From Deltaproteobacteria bacterium (lineage in GTDB: Bacteria > Desulfobacterota > Syntrophia > Syntrophales > Smithellaceae): DNA of 32,633 nucleotides. The notes beneath the pieces were generated by a model. That model saw nothing but the letters and a program-made list of their open reading frames with translations, did no database searches and was not told where the DNA came from. Below are positions 7,327 through 14,415 of this stretch, in pieces. The translations under genes and the position numbers were made by a program. The stretch spans positions 1-32,633 of the forward strand of contig JAKLDS010000026.1 of assembly GCA_022703375.1 (NCBI GenBank). The letters run 5' to 3'. Positions within the stretch are counted from its first letter, which is position 1; each line of letters starts with the position of its first letter.

Positions 7327-8772
7327 TTATTTCTTCTTCAGCAATCCCCCGACATCATCGAGTATCTTCTGCTGATCTTCCCTGAGCAATTGCTTGACGG
7401 CGCCCTTGCCCGCCTCTAGGGCCGCTGCGCCTGCAGCTTCTTTGATAATGACATTGAGCGCTCCCAGCTGAGGCCGCACGAGCTTCACAACCGGTTTCTG
7501 TGTCGTGCCGCTGACGGCGGCGCCCAGATCAATCAACCCATCCTTATTGATGAGAGGCTTCATGGCGGATGACGCCAGAGTCTCGCCTTTGACGTACTTT
7601 TTCACATCGGGGCTCTTAATCGCTGCTTCGATTTTTTTGCCCAGCGCCGCCTGCACCGCATCATTAATTTCCTTTTTCATCACCAAACCCATATTCATAT
7701 CAAGGGCCTTCGAATTAAGGTTCATCCCGCCGTCAAAAAGCAATTGCGCCTGCGCCAGATTAATTTTGCCGTTTTTGATATCAGCCTGCCCGGCCTTGTA
7801 GCGCAAATCAAGACCGCTTTCCCGGGAGCCTTTCCACTGCTGTTTGTCCTTGAGGAAGGAAATGTGTTCGCCCAGATAATCGCCCAGCAGAGGGACAGAG
7901 GCCACCGCGTTGAATATCTGCAGGCCGCTGATTTCGCCATCCGGAATGCCGACATGGAGAATAACTTCCGGCTCCAGAAGGCGCGTTTTTATATCAAAGG
8001 GAATTACCTTTCCCGATGCGTCGAGCGTGATATCAAAGCTCTGGACGCTGCCGGTTTTAAGCGCGCCCACGGTTTTAACACCCATACCGAATTTAATTTT
8101 AAGCTCGTCACTGGTTTCCAGCGCCTTCGGATTAACATTGATATCGTAAATCAGAGTGGTGAGTTTATAGATCTGAAAGGTCTGGTCATATTGCGCGTCA
8201 TAATAATTAATCGTGCCGTCTTTCATCCCTATTTCGCCGACAGCCACCGCCACAGGAATGTCATCGGCGCTGATGGGCTTTACCGGTTCCGTTGCCTCTT
8301 TCTTTTCTTCCTTTTTTTCCACGGCAACAGGCTGCGTTTTGGTTTTAATCAAATCGTCAATATTCAAAGCGCCCTGCTTGTTTTTGACAAGGTTGATGAC
8401 GGGGCTCTGCAGCACAATTTCCTTAAGCTCAATCTTTCGCTGCAGCAGCGGCAGGAATTTCATTTTGAAGCGAAACGCCTCCATGCCGGCGAACAAATCC
8501 CCCGGCGGCACCGCCTTGCCTTTCAGCGACACGAGCTCAGCTGCTGTTTTAAAATTAGAAACCGCGAGCTTGTTCACTTCGATGCCGGAAACTATGGAAA
8601 AAACGCTCACGTCAATTTTTTCAATTGTCACGTGCCGGTTTAAAGCGGCCGCCAGACGGGACGCAATAAAATCCTTATCTACCGTGACGACAATTATTAT
8701 TGCGGCAACAATGATCAAAACAACAATCACGGCAACAATCGCGCCGATTGCGATAAGCAGCTTTTTCCCCAT
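7327..8772 (-). CDS. AsmA-family envelope protein
   Basis: The 481-residue protein has one N-terminal membrane anchor (residues 5-30, almost pure Ile/Val/Ala) followed by VDKDFIASRLAAALNRHVTIEKIDVSV-type sequence, cut here for length: this entry region (residues 32-60) is characteristic of the AsmA/TamB/YhdP superfamily. The rest should form an elongated beta-groove in the periplasm; family members are implicated in moving lipid between inner and outer membrane. A charged insert rich in Lys/Glu lies near residues 145-165. The C-terminus ends in a Lys-rich tail (GGLLKKK). AAAGGCGG precedes the ATG. It appears to be transcribed alone and its exact substrate is unknown. Confidence 0.75.
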   Translation of the reverse strand: MGKKLLIAIGAIVAVIVVLIIVAAIIIVVTVDKDFIASRLAAALNRHVTIEKIDVSVFSIVSGIEVNKLAVSNFKTAAELVSLKGKAVPPGDLFAGMEAFRFKMKFLPLLQRKIELKEIVLQSPVINLVKNKQGALNIDDLIKTKTQPVAVEKKEEKKEATEPVKPISADDIPVAVAVGEIGMKDGTINYYDAQYDQTFQIYKLTTLIYDINVNPKALETSDELKIKFGMGVKTVGALKTGSVQSFDITLDASGKVIPFDIKTRLLEPEVILHVGIPDGEISGLQIFNAVASVPLLGDYLGEHISFLKDKQQWKGSRESGLDLRYKAGQADIKNGKINLAQAQLLFDGGMNLNSKALDMNMGLVMKKEINDAVQAALGKKIEAAIKSPDVKKYVKGETLASSAMKPLINKDGLIDLGAAVSGTTQKPVVKLVRPQLGALNVIIKEAAGAAALEAGKGAVKQLLREDQQKILDDVGGLLKKK

Positions 8773-8880
8773 ATCCGATACCGCCTTTCTTGAATAATAT
8801 TTAAAAACAGTGGCCTGGAAACCATTTTGCCAAAGATGGAATGTTGTTTTGAATTATAAGATAACTGACGGACAATTGCC

Positions 8881-8925
8881 ATAATAAAAACCCCCCGGAA
8901 ATGATTTACCAATTTTTCCGGGGGG
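8881..8925 (-). terminator. Intrinsic terminator of the small RNA
   Basis: An 11-bp stem (CCCCCCGGAAA at 8891-8901 with TTTCCGGGGGG at 8915-8925) with a 13-base loop is followed on the minus strand by TTTTTATTAT. It ends the transcript before the AsmA-like gene. Confidence 0.88.
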
Positions 8926-9085
8926 AAATACGAGAGCCGCCGATGCCGTCTTGTCTTTTTCCTGGAGTCACGCTACTCAAATCTTTGGTCTTCTTTAAGG
9001 GTGATAATCACCACATAGACCGGTTTAGTCTATTTAATTCGTCTCCAGCGAGCTGACTCATTACGAACACCGCAGCATCATCGTT
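8886..9085 (-). ncRNA. ssrS: Probable 6S RNA
   Basis: No protein gene fits here, but the minus strand looks like a complete small RNA unit. It has a promoter (9120-9092), a 5' segment GCTGCGGTGTTCGT and a 3' segment ACGGCATCGGCGGC that pair almost completely (12 pairs including wobbles, plus single-base bulges), and a terminator. The GTGTTCG block near the 5' end and the GGCATC block near the 3' end match the closing stem of proteobacterial 6S RNA as I remember it. Inside are CTGGAG/CTCCAG and small hairpins (ATAGAC/GTCTAT; GGTGA/TCACC). 6S RNA binds the housekeeping RNA polymerase holoenzyme. The 5' end is estimated from the promoter. I have not run a covariance model, so another structured RNA is possible. 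Confidence 0.62.
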
Positions 9086-9091
9086 TTTTTT

Positions 9092-9120
9092 AACTTAATT
9101 GCTTCCGCATGATTTGTCAA
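9092..9120 (-). promoter_or_regulatory. Promoter of the probable 6S RNA
   Basis: On the minus strand a consensus TTGACA (9120-9115) is 17 bases from TAAGTT (9097-9092), a weak -10 match. Transcription would start near 9085, just upstream of the paired 5' segment of the RNA. It lies about 70 bases past the stop of the coiled-coil gene. Confidence 0.5.
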
Positions 9121-9192
9121 GGGAAGGATAACTTTTTCCAGTCGCTTATCACCTAAATTATGACAAATTTTACATCTTTTCGGGATTTACCG

Positions 9193-10101
9193 CTAACCGG
9201 TTATTCTTATGCTTGTGAGCGGCGTACTCCGGGCGATAATGCCGGCGGCACTTTTTTCCGCCTCGGACAATTCCCGGCTGATTTTGTTTATCTCCTGCTG
9301 CAAAGCATGATCTTGTAAATGGCGCAAGCGTTCCTTCTGCTTTTCGGCCAATTCCTTTAAGCGGGCAGCCAGCACCCTTACTTCCTGGGCAAACTGCCGG
9401 TCTGCATTGGCAGCCATGGTTTTCTGCTTCAGTTCGGCAGTTGTTTTCTGTAGATAATCATTCATCGCCTGCTGCCGCGCATCCCGGTATTGCTTCATCT
9501 CTCTGCCCGGTTCTTCGCCTGTCAGTGACGGAGACACAGCCTCGTACGGAGTAACACTGCCTCCTTCATCTTGTATCCCGGACACAGTCATTTCGCCTTG
9601 CCCGGCTTTCGCAGCTAATATCACAGGCTCAATCGCCCCGTAGCTCTGCACACTAACCGACATGACATTGATATCGAAGGAACTGACAGTGCCTGCCGTA
9701 TTCTCTTTAGATAATGCGCCTTCCGCTGATGCCGAGGCATATTCGCGCGCCGCTGCGCTTAGTTCTTTCGCCAGTTGAGCAATCCGGCGGGCAATCATTT
9801 TGGGATTGCCGCCCATCATCATCAACAGCTGAAGCTCTTCCCGGATACGTTTGATTTTTTCCGCCGCCGCCAGTTTTCTCGATTGTAAATTTTGGCTCTT
9901 GCCGGCGTGCAATTGGGCAACTGCCTGTTTGGCATCCGCTAATTGCTTTTTCAGGGTATCGGCTTTTTGCGGGTTGTTCCTGCTGATGGCTTCCAACAGG
10001 CTTTCTTCCGACGTACGTTGTTTTCTGCCTGCCGAGGTATATTTCCGCGTCAGCAGTGCGGCAATAGAGATAACGGAAGCTGTCTTGGCGATTACGTTCA
10101 T
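9193..10101 (-). CDS. Hypothetical coiled-coil protein
   Basis: I do not recognise this 302-residue protein. It has two long charged helical regions likely to form coiled coils (about residues 32-128 and 195-290), joined by a non-helical stretch rich in Ser, Val and Gly (about 140-195, with SVSVQSYGAIEPV). The N-terminal 20 residues are mildly hydrophobic but are not a clear signal peptide or anchor. Heptad-like patterns include KQLADAKQAVAQLHAG and AARLKELAEKQKERLRHL. The weak ribosome site AAAGGG precedes the ATG. It stands alone between the 6S candidate and the divergent yhbY gene, so context gives no function. A cytoplasmic structural or surface-appendage role is only a guess. Confidence 0.75.
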   Translation of the reverse strand: MNVIAKTASVISIAALLTRKYTSAGRKQRTSEESLLEAISRNNPQKADTLKKQLADAKQAVAQLHAGKSQNLQSRKLAAAEKIKRIREELQLLMMMGGNPKMIARRIAQLAKELSAAAREYASASAEGALSKENTAGTVSSFDINVMSVSVQSYGAIEPVILAAKAGQGEMTVSGIQDEGGSVTPYEAVSPSLTGEEPGREMKQYRDARQQAMNDYLQKTTAELKQKTMAANADRQFAQEVRVLAARLKELAEKQKERLRHLQDHALQQEINKISRELSEAEKSAAGIIARSTPLTSIRITG

Positions 10102-10290
10102 TCAAGCCCTTTCTTACTAGTATTTATAATCGGCAATCTGCCTTAATAGTTTAATATCAGAGCGGAGAAAAAACATTGCCGGGGATTGTCTCTGATTATC
10201 CGGTCATTGCTTATTTCACCAAATATGATAAGAAACGTTCCCGAAATCAGAAATCCGGATTTCAGCAAAAAGAACGGAGGTCTTCTGCTG

Positions 10291-10584
10291 GTGAAGGGAT
10301 CAACTAAAAAATATTTGCGCTCGCTGGCGCATCACTTAAACCCGGTTGTGTTAATCGGCCGCTCCGGCGTAACGGATCAGCTTATAGCCGCGATTGACGC
10401 CGCCTTGAACGACCATGAATTAATCAAAGTCAAGTTTAATGAATTCAAGGCGGACAAAAAAGAAATAGCGACGGAAATTGCCGGGGCGACAAAAAGCGAA
10501 CTTGCCGGACTTATCGGCAACATCGCCATCCTTTACCGGCAGAATCCCCGGCCGGAATTAAGAAAATTCAAACTGAACGAATGA
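10291..10584 (+). CDS. yhbY: YhbY-type ribosome assembly RNA-binding protein (CRM domain)
   Basis: From the GTG at 10291 the protein has 97 residues, the usual YhbY length. It carries the CRM-domain pattern KYLRSLAHHLNPVVLIG, then GVTDQLIAAIDAALNDHELIKVKF and a C-terminal GNIAILYRQ strand. Homologues bind 23S rRNA precursors during large-subunit assembly. GGAGG ends 10 bases before the GTG. An in-frame ATG at 10186 would add 35 residues that have no place in the family. The stop overlaps the start of the dihydrouridine synthase (ATGA), pairing two RNA-maturation genes. Confidence 0.9.
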   Translation: MKGSTKKYLRSLAHHLNPVVLIGRSGVTDQLIAAIDAALNDHELIKVKFNEFKADKKEIATEIAGATKSELAGLIGNIAILYRQNPRPELRKFKLNE

Positions 10585-11543
10585 TTTATCTTGCGCCGAT
10601 CCAGGGACTAACCGACAGAATTTACCGCAACCTTTTTCCCGTTTATTTCAAGGGAGTAGATGTTGCCATTGCGCCTTTCATCTCCTCGGTAAGGAAAATG
10701 AAACCGGCCACTAACCTGCTTAAAGAATTACACCCCGGAAAAAACACAGGCATTCCCACGATACCGCAGATAACGAGCTCCAACCCGGATGACTTTATAA
10801 AGCTGTCCAATGCGTTATATGATATTGGCTGCGGCACGGTGAACTGGAACCTCGGATGTCCGTTTCGCCTGGTTGTGAAAAAGGGCCGGGGCGCGGGCAT
10901 GCTTTGTTATCCGGACAGAGTTGAATCTTTTCTTGAAAAAACCATGCCGGCAATAAAACCAAATTTGTCAATCAAACTCCGGATAGGGCTAAGATACTCG
11001 GACGATATCCTGACACTAATTCCCATTTTTAACCGCTTCCCGCTTACGGAACTGATTATCCATCCGCGAACCGCCGAGCAAATGTATGACGGTGATGTTG
11101 ACCTCGCTATATTCCAACAGTGCCTGGGCCTATCCAAGCACCGGGTTGTTTATAACGGGGATATTGATTCTGTTGAAAAGTTTAAGATGCTTGCCCGGCG
11201 GTTTGGCTCTATCGACAGATGGATGATAGGCAGAGGACTCATTGCCAATCCCTTCCTTGCCGAAGAAATTAAATTCCAGACAGAAAAGCCTTATGCGGAA
11301 AAAAGCAAAATTCTGAGAGATTTCCATGATAATCTTTTTGCCGAATATGACAAGGTTTTGTCCGGCCCCGCGCATATTGTCAATAAAATGAAAGAAATCT
11401 GGACATATTTTGGCGGCTTTCTTCACGACAGGGAAAAAATCCGCAAGAAAATAAATAAAATCCACCATCGGGATAATTATCTTGATATCGTAAATAAGAT
11501 TTTCCAAGAAACACAAGTTTCAGAGAGGGAATCCGGCGAATGA
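10581..11543 (+). CDS. tRNA-dihydrouridine synthase family protein
   Basis: The 320-residue protein has the FMN-dependent Dus TIM barrel: LAPIQGLTDRIYR at the N-terminus, the catalytic-Cys motif NLGCPFRLVVKKGRGAGML (Cys in GCP), the Lys strand SIKLRIG, the His motif LIIHPRTAEQMYDG, then VVYNGDI and MIGRGLIANPFL for phosphate binding. Dus enzymes reduce uridines in the tRNA D-arm with NADPH. LIIHPRTAEQ and the overall pattern suit the Dus family well, but I cannot assign the A, B or C type. It is coupled to yhbY by a 4-base overlap. The frame stays open for 49 codons after the TGA stop (see the next entry). Confidence 0.92.
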   Translation: MIYLAPIQGLTDRIYRNLFPVYFKGVDVAIAPFISSVRKMKPATNLLKELHPGKNTGIPTIPQITSSNPDDFIKLSNALYDIGCGTVNWNLGCPFRLVVKKGRGAGMLCYPDRVESFLEKTMPAIKPNLSIKLRIGLRYSDDILTLIPIFNRFPLTELIIHPRTAEQMYDGDVDLAIFQQCLGLSKHRVVYNGDIDSVEKFKMLARRFGSIDRWMIGRGLIANPFLAEEIKFQTEKPYAEKSKILRDFHDNLFAEYDKVLSGPAHIVNKMKEIWTYFGGFLHDREKIRKKINKIHHRDNYLDIVNKIFQETQVSERESGE

Positions 11544-11693
11544 GACTGTGTCATAACAGGAAAAAGCGGCTTCAAAATCGTCACAGCGACGAAAGCCGGC
11601 GTCGTACCCCTTCGGTTATATCCGGAAATTATTGATATCACGGGTATGAATCCCGACAGCAATTTCGATAATTACCAGAAACTGTGCTTCTGA
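11544..11693 (+). other. Open frame continuing past the dus stop; possible gene remnant
   Basis: After the TGA at 11541-11543 the same frame runs 49 codons to a TGA at 11691-11693. It contains a protein-like stretch, FKIVTATKAGVVPLRLYP then EIIDITGMNPDSNFDNYQ. No start codon with a ribosome site is present at its head. It may be a decayed gene end, a lost C-terminal extension of dus, or chance. The rest of this 319-base gap holds one terminator-like hairpin near 11794 and nothing else I can identify. Confidence 0.3.
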
Positions 11694-11793
11694 AGACTGA
11701 ATCTCACTAACCGCTGCGGGGTATTATATCCATGCTTTCGGAATAATTTTAGGTCTAATTCTCCTTCCCTTGGGGCGCATGTTTTTTGGGATA

Positions 11794-11820
11794 CCCCGCT
11801 GCTTGCGGCGGGGTTGTTCA
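11794..11820. terminator. Terminator-like GC hairpin between converging genes
   Basis: CCCCGCTGC (11794-11802) pairs with GCGGCGGGG (11805-11813), a 9-bp stem with one wobble and a 2-base loop, followed by TTGTTCAATT. It lies between the end of dus and the end of the chemoreceptor gene, where a two-way terminator is expected. The T tract is imperfect, and the hairpin may instead belong to the repeat families seen elsewhere in the window. Confidence 0.5.
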
Positions 11821-11862
11821 ATTAGCGCATCCTATACTCACTCAAATTATGTATTAATCATT

Positions 11863-13830
11863 TTACTTCTTCCCCGTCTTTCGCCGCATATCTTCATTGT
11901 TAAGCGCAATGAGGCGATCGGACGAGACTTTCCTCGTTGGTACAACATGCGAAGGAGGTTGTGGCGACTTGGACTGGAAAACCGGTTGAATTGACACATC
12001 GCTCTGTTTAAAAGAGGATTGTCCTGTAACCAGCAACATGAGTTCATCTACAGCATCTTTCATTGTCACAGACTGCCGATACATTTCTTCGGCCATGGCA
12101 GCTGACTCTTCGGCGCTGGCCGCTGTTTGCTGGGTAACCTTGTCCATTTCGGAAACGGCTAGGTTGATCTGTCCGATACCCTGGCTTTGTTCTTTGGAGG
12201 CAGCGGCAATCTCGGCAACCAAATCTTTTACTTTAGATGCGCTTTCTGCCATCTTGCTGAAAGCTTGGTTGGTTGCGGCAACCAAACCGGCTCCTCCATC
12301 TATTTTCTTCACCGTGTTTTCGATTAAGGTAGCCGTGCTGTGAGCTGCTTCGGCTGCCCGCAACGCCAGGTTGCGCACTTCGTCGGCCACCACTGCAAAG
12401 CCGGCGCCCGATTCGCCCGCCCTCGCTGCCTCAACCGCTGCGTTTAAAGCCAACAGGTTTGTCTGAAAAGCAATTTCATCGATGGTCTTGACAATTTTTT
12501 GCGTTTCTTTACTGGCTTGGGCAATCTCACCCATCGAGACGGTCAAAGCCGACATGGAATCATTGGCAGTCATTGTAATATCGTAACTGTTCTTGACCAG
12601 TATCTCGGCTTGAGAGGCGTTATCGGCGTTTTGACGCGTCATGGAGGACATTTCCTCCAAAGATGATGATGTTTCTTCAATCGAGGCTGCCTGCTCGGCA
12701 GCGCCAGAAGCAAGCTCCTTGCTGGACTGGGAAACCTGCCGGGACGCATCGCCTGTTTGGTCAGCCCCGCTGACAATGCTATTGGCGATTTCGACGACCG
12801 GTTTTTCAATCAGCGCTCGGACCAGGAAAAACATGCCAATGGCAAATACGACTATAAACAATATGCCCATAAAACTGAGCAGCGCCAAAAAGCTGCGCGA
12901 ACTGGCCTGTATTTCCTTTGTGCTCTGGCGATACACCAGATACCATTCATGTAGAATATTGGCCCGTTCTATTGCCACTTTACTGCCGCAGTAGAAATTG
13001 TCCTGACCCTCAAAGACAGCGTTAAACTCGACGAATTTAGCAGTACCGGCAAAAAGCCGGGAGGTAATGGGCTTGATTTTCTCAACCGCATCTTTATTGA
13101 GAATCATTTCTTTTTGGGGATGAGCGATGAACATTCCGCGGTCATCGACAAAAAAGATATATCCGGTATTGCCAATTTTTAATTTATCTATAAAAAGCTC
13201 GGTAAAATAGCTCATCTGTGGCGCCACCACAGCAGTCCCAATCAGCTTGTTGGCAGAGTTTTTGACCGGAGCGGAAATAACAAAAATAGGATTGCCTCGC
13301 AGCAGGCTCGGGTAGACCTGGCTGATAAAATAAGGTTTTCCTTCTCTGATCGCTTTGATATAGCTGAATTGGGGTCCGCACTTGCCGATGGTCTTGCCGC
13401 CAACCGTATCGGTGATAAAGTTGGCGTCCGAAATTGTTTTGGTTTCTCCGTTGACATTAACAGAGATGGTCTGGCCCTGCTCCAGATTCACGGAAAGCGG
13501 CAGATTCTCATAGTATGGAAAACGGGCGTGGATTGCTTTCAGGTAAGCACTGGCTTTCTGCAAAGCGGCCGGATCGGTCGGGTTTTCCATGGCTGCAATC
13601 ACCCGTTCGTCGGCGGCGATCATCTGCACCATTCGAATCTGATCCCCAATCCAATTTTGCAGCGTAATGGAAATCTCTTCCACCGTTTTTTGCCCGAGGG
13701 TGCGGCTGGCACGCTCCTGATTGCTTGATTCAATCACATAAATGATGCCGCATATCAACACAAAAAAAAGAGAAACCGCCGGCAGGCTCCAGAGCAAAAA
13801 TCTCACCAATATTTTTTTTTGATGATTCAT
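11863..13830 (-). CDS. Methyl-accepting chemotaxis protein with Cache-type sensor
   Basis: The 655-residue chemoreceptor has TM1 (about 11-33), a large periplasmic domain (34-313) of dCache type with the distal-module stretch [20 protein letters not shown]2 (about 314-338), and a cytoplasmic signalling domain whose hairpin tip is [19 protein letters not shown] (452-470). No clear HAMP domain follows TM2, and the signalling helices start almost at once. A Pro/Ser-rich tail (about 605-655) ends [12 protein letters not shown], without the classic WF CheR-tether. I chose the ATG at 13830 because AAGGGAGGAGAG precedes it; the open frame extends 32 codons further without support. It should signal ligand binding to CheA through CheW. 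No che genes are in the window. Confidence 0.95.
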   Translation of the reverse strand: MNHQKKILVRFLLWSLPAVSLFFVLICGIIYVIESSNQERASRTLGQKTVEEISITLQNWIGDQIRMVQMIAADERVIAAMENPTDPAALQKASAYLKAIHARFPYYENLPLSVNLEQGQTISVNVNGETKTISDANFITDTVGGKTIGKCGPQFSYIKAIREGKPYFISQVYPSLLRGNPIFVISAPVKNSANKLIGTAVVAPQMSYFTELFIDKLKIGNTGYIFFVDDRGMFIAHPQKEMILNKDAVEKIKPITSRLFAGTAKFVEFNAVFEGQDNFYCGSKVAIERANILHEWYLVYRQSTKEIQASSRSFLALLSFMGILFIVVFAIGMFFLVRALIEKPVVEIANSIVSGADQTGDASRQVSQSSKELASGAAEQAASIEETSSSLEEMSSMTRQNADNASQAEILVKNSYDITMTANDSMSALTVSMGEIAQASKETQKIVKTIDEIAFQTNLLALNAAVEAARAGESGAGFAVVADEVRNLALRAAEAAHSTATLIENTVKKIDGGAGLVAATNQAFSKMAESASKVKDLVAEIAAASKEQSQGIGQINLAVSEMDKVTQQTAASAEESAAMAEEMYRQSVTMKDAVDELMLLVTGQSSFKQSDVSIQPVFQSKSPQPPSHVVPTRKVSSDRLIALNNEDMRRKTGKK

Positions 13831-13997
13831 ATTTTCTCTCCTCCCTTGAGAATTACGCTCGTTTTTCCAAGTAATCATTTTTTTGATATGATTGCTTTGC
13901 CCCTTTTTAAAAACCATTTTCATCAATTACAAAAGAGACGGCATTTCTTTTCTCAGGCAAAACTGAATGGCGCTTTCCGCCCCGCGTACTCGTAAGA

Positions 13998-14026
13998 ATA
14001 TTAACTCTTATGGTTGTAACAATCAA
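13998..14026 (-). promoter_or_regulatory. Possible promoter of the chemoreceptor gene
   Basis: On the minus strand TTGATT (14026-14021) and TAATAT (14003-13998) are 17 bases apart, about 160 bases upstream of the chemoreceptor start. I saw no sigma-28 or sigma-54 pattern, which chemotaxis genes often use. Confidence 0.35.
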
Positions 14027-14173
14027 TTGTTTTCTGCTGTATTTTTTTAATTCCGCAAAAGCTTTTCGCTTCAATTATTACTCCGGCAATTAAATAGTTA
14101 AAAGTGAATTGCATCAATACTTAATTAACATTCGATTGGTTTTGCGCCGCCCATCAGGAAATATTTTGGCTAA

Positions 14174-14359
14174 TAACTGAAGGCCTTTGGCTTTGCAGTT
14201 AAGGAACATTTATTATTTAATAAGCTGAGCTCCCTTATTGGTTGCGTTCCCGGTCAAGGCAAAGTTCCGATAAAATCGGAATAAACTACGGATAAGCGAT
14301 TCTCCCGATATAATCGGGATTCAAGTACGATGCGGGCAGATAAGTTTTCGAATCGCCCG
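14174..14359. repeat. Cluster of four palindromes downstream of the GTPase gene
   Basis: Four hairpins are packed into 186 bases: TAACTGAAGGCC with GGCTTTGCAGTTA (14174-14201, one bulge); TTCCGAT/ATCGGAA (14265-14281, loop AAA); TCCCGAT/ATCGGGA (14303-14319, loop ATA); and CGGGCAGAT with ATCGCCCG (14333-14359, one bulge). The second and third recur with other loops at 24813-24828 and 24909-24925. Apart from the possible chemoreceptor promoter, the 585-base gap from 13831 to 14415 holds nothing else I can identify. Confidence 0.7.
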
Positions 14360-14415
14360 AAGCAAACCTTAGCTTTATTTCAAAATGTTTCTGACGGCGC
14401 AAAGCAGGAACTAGG

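Noticed and set aside
7744-8643. A 299-codon open frame antisense to the AsmA-like gene
   Set aside because: The minus-strand product has a clear membrane anchor and family pattern, whereas the plus-strand translation has no protein-like features or ribosome site.
11541-11580. Selenocysteine decoding of the dus TGA
   Set aside because: Only a 4-bp CTGT/ACAG stem follows the TGA, without the expected bacterial SECIS form, and Dus proteins are not known to carry selenocysteine at the C-terminus.
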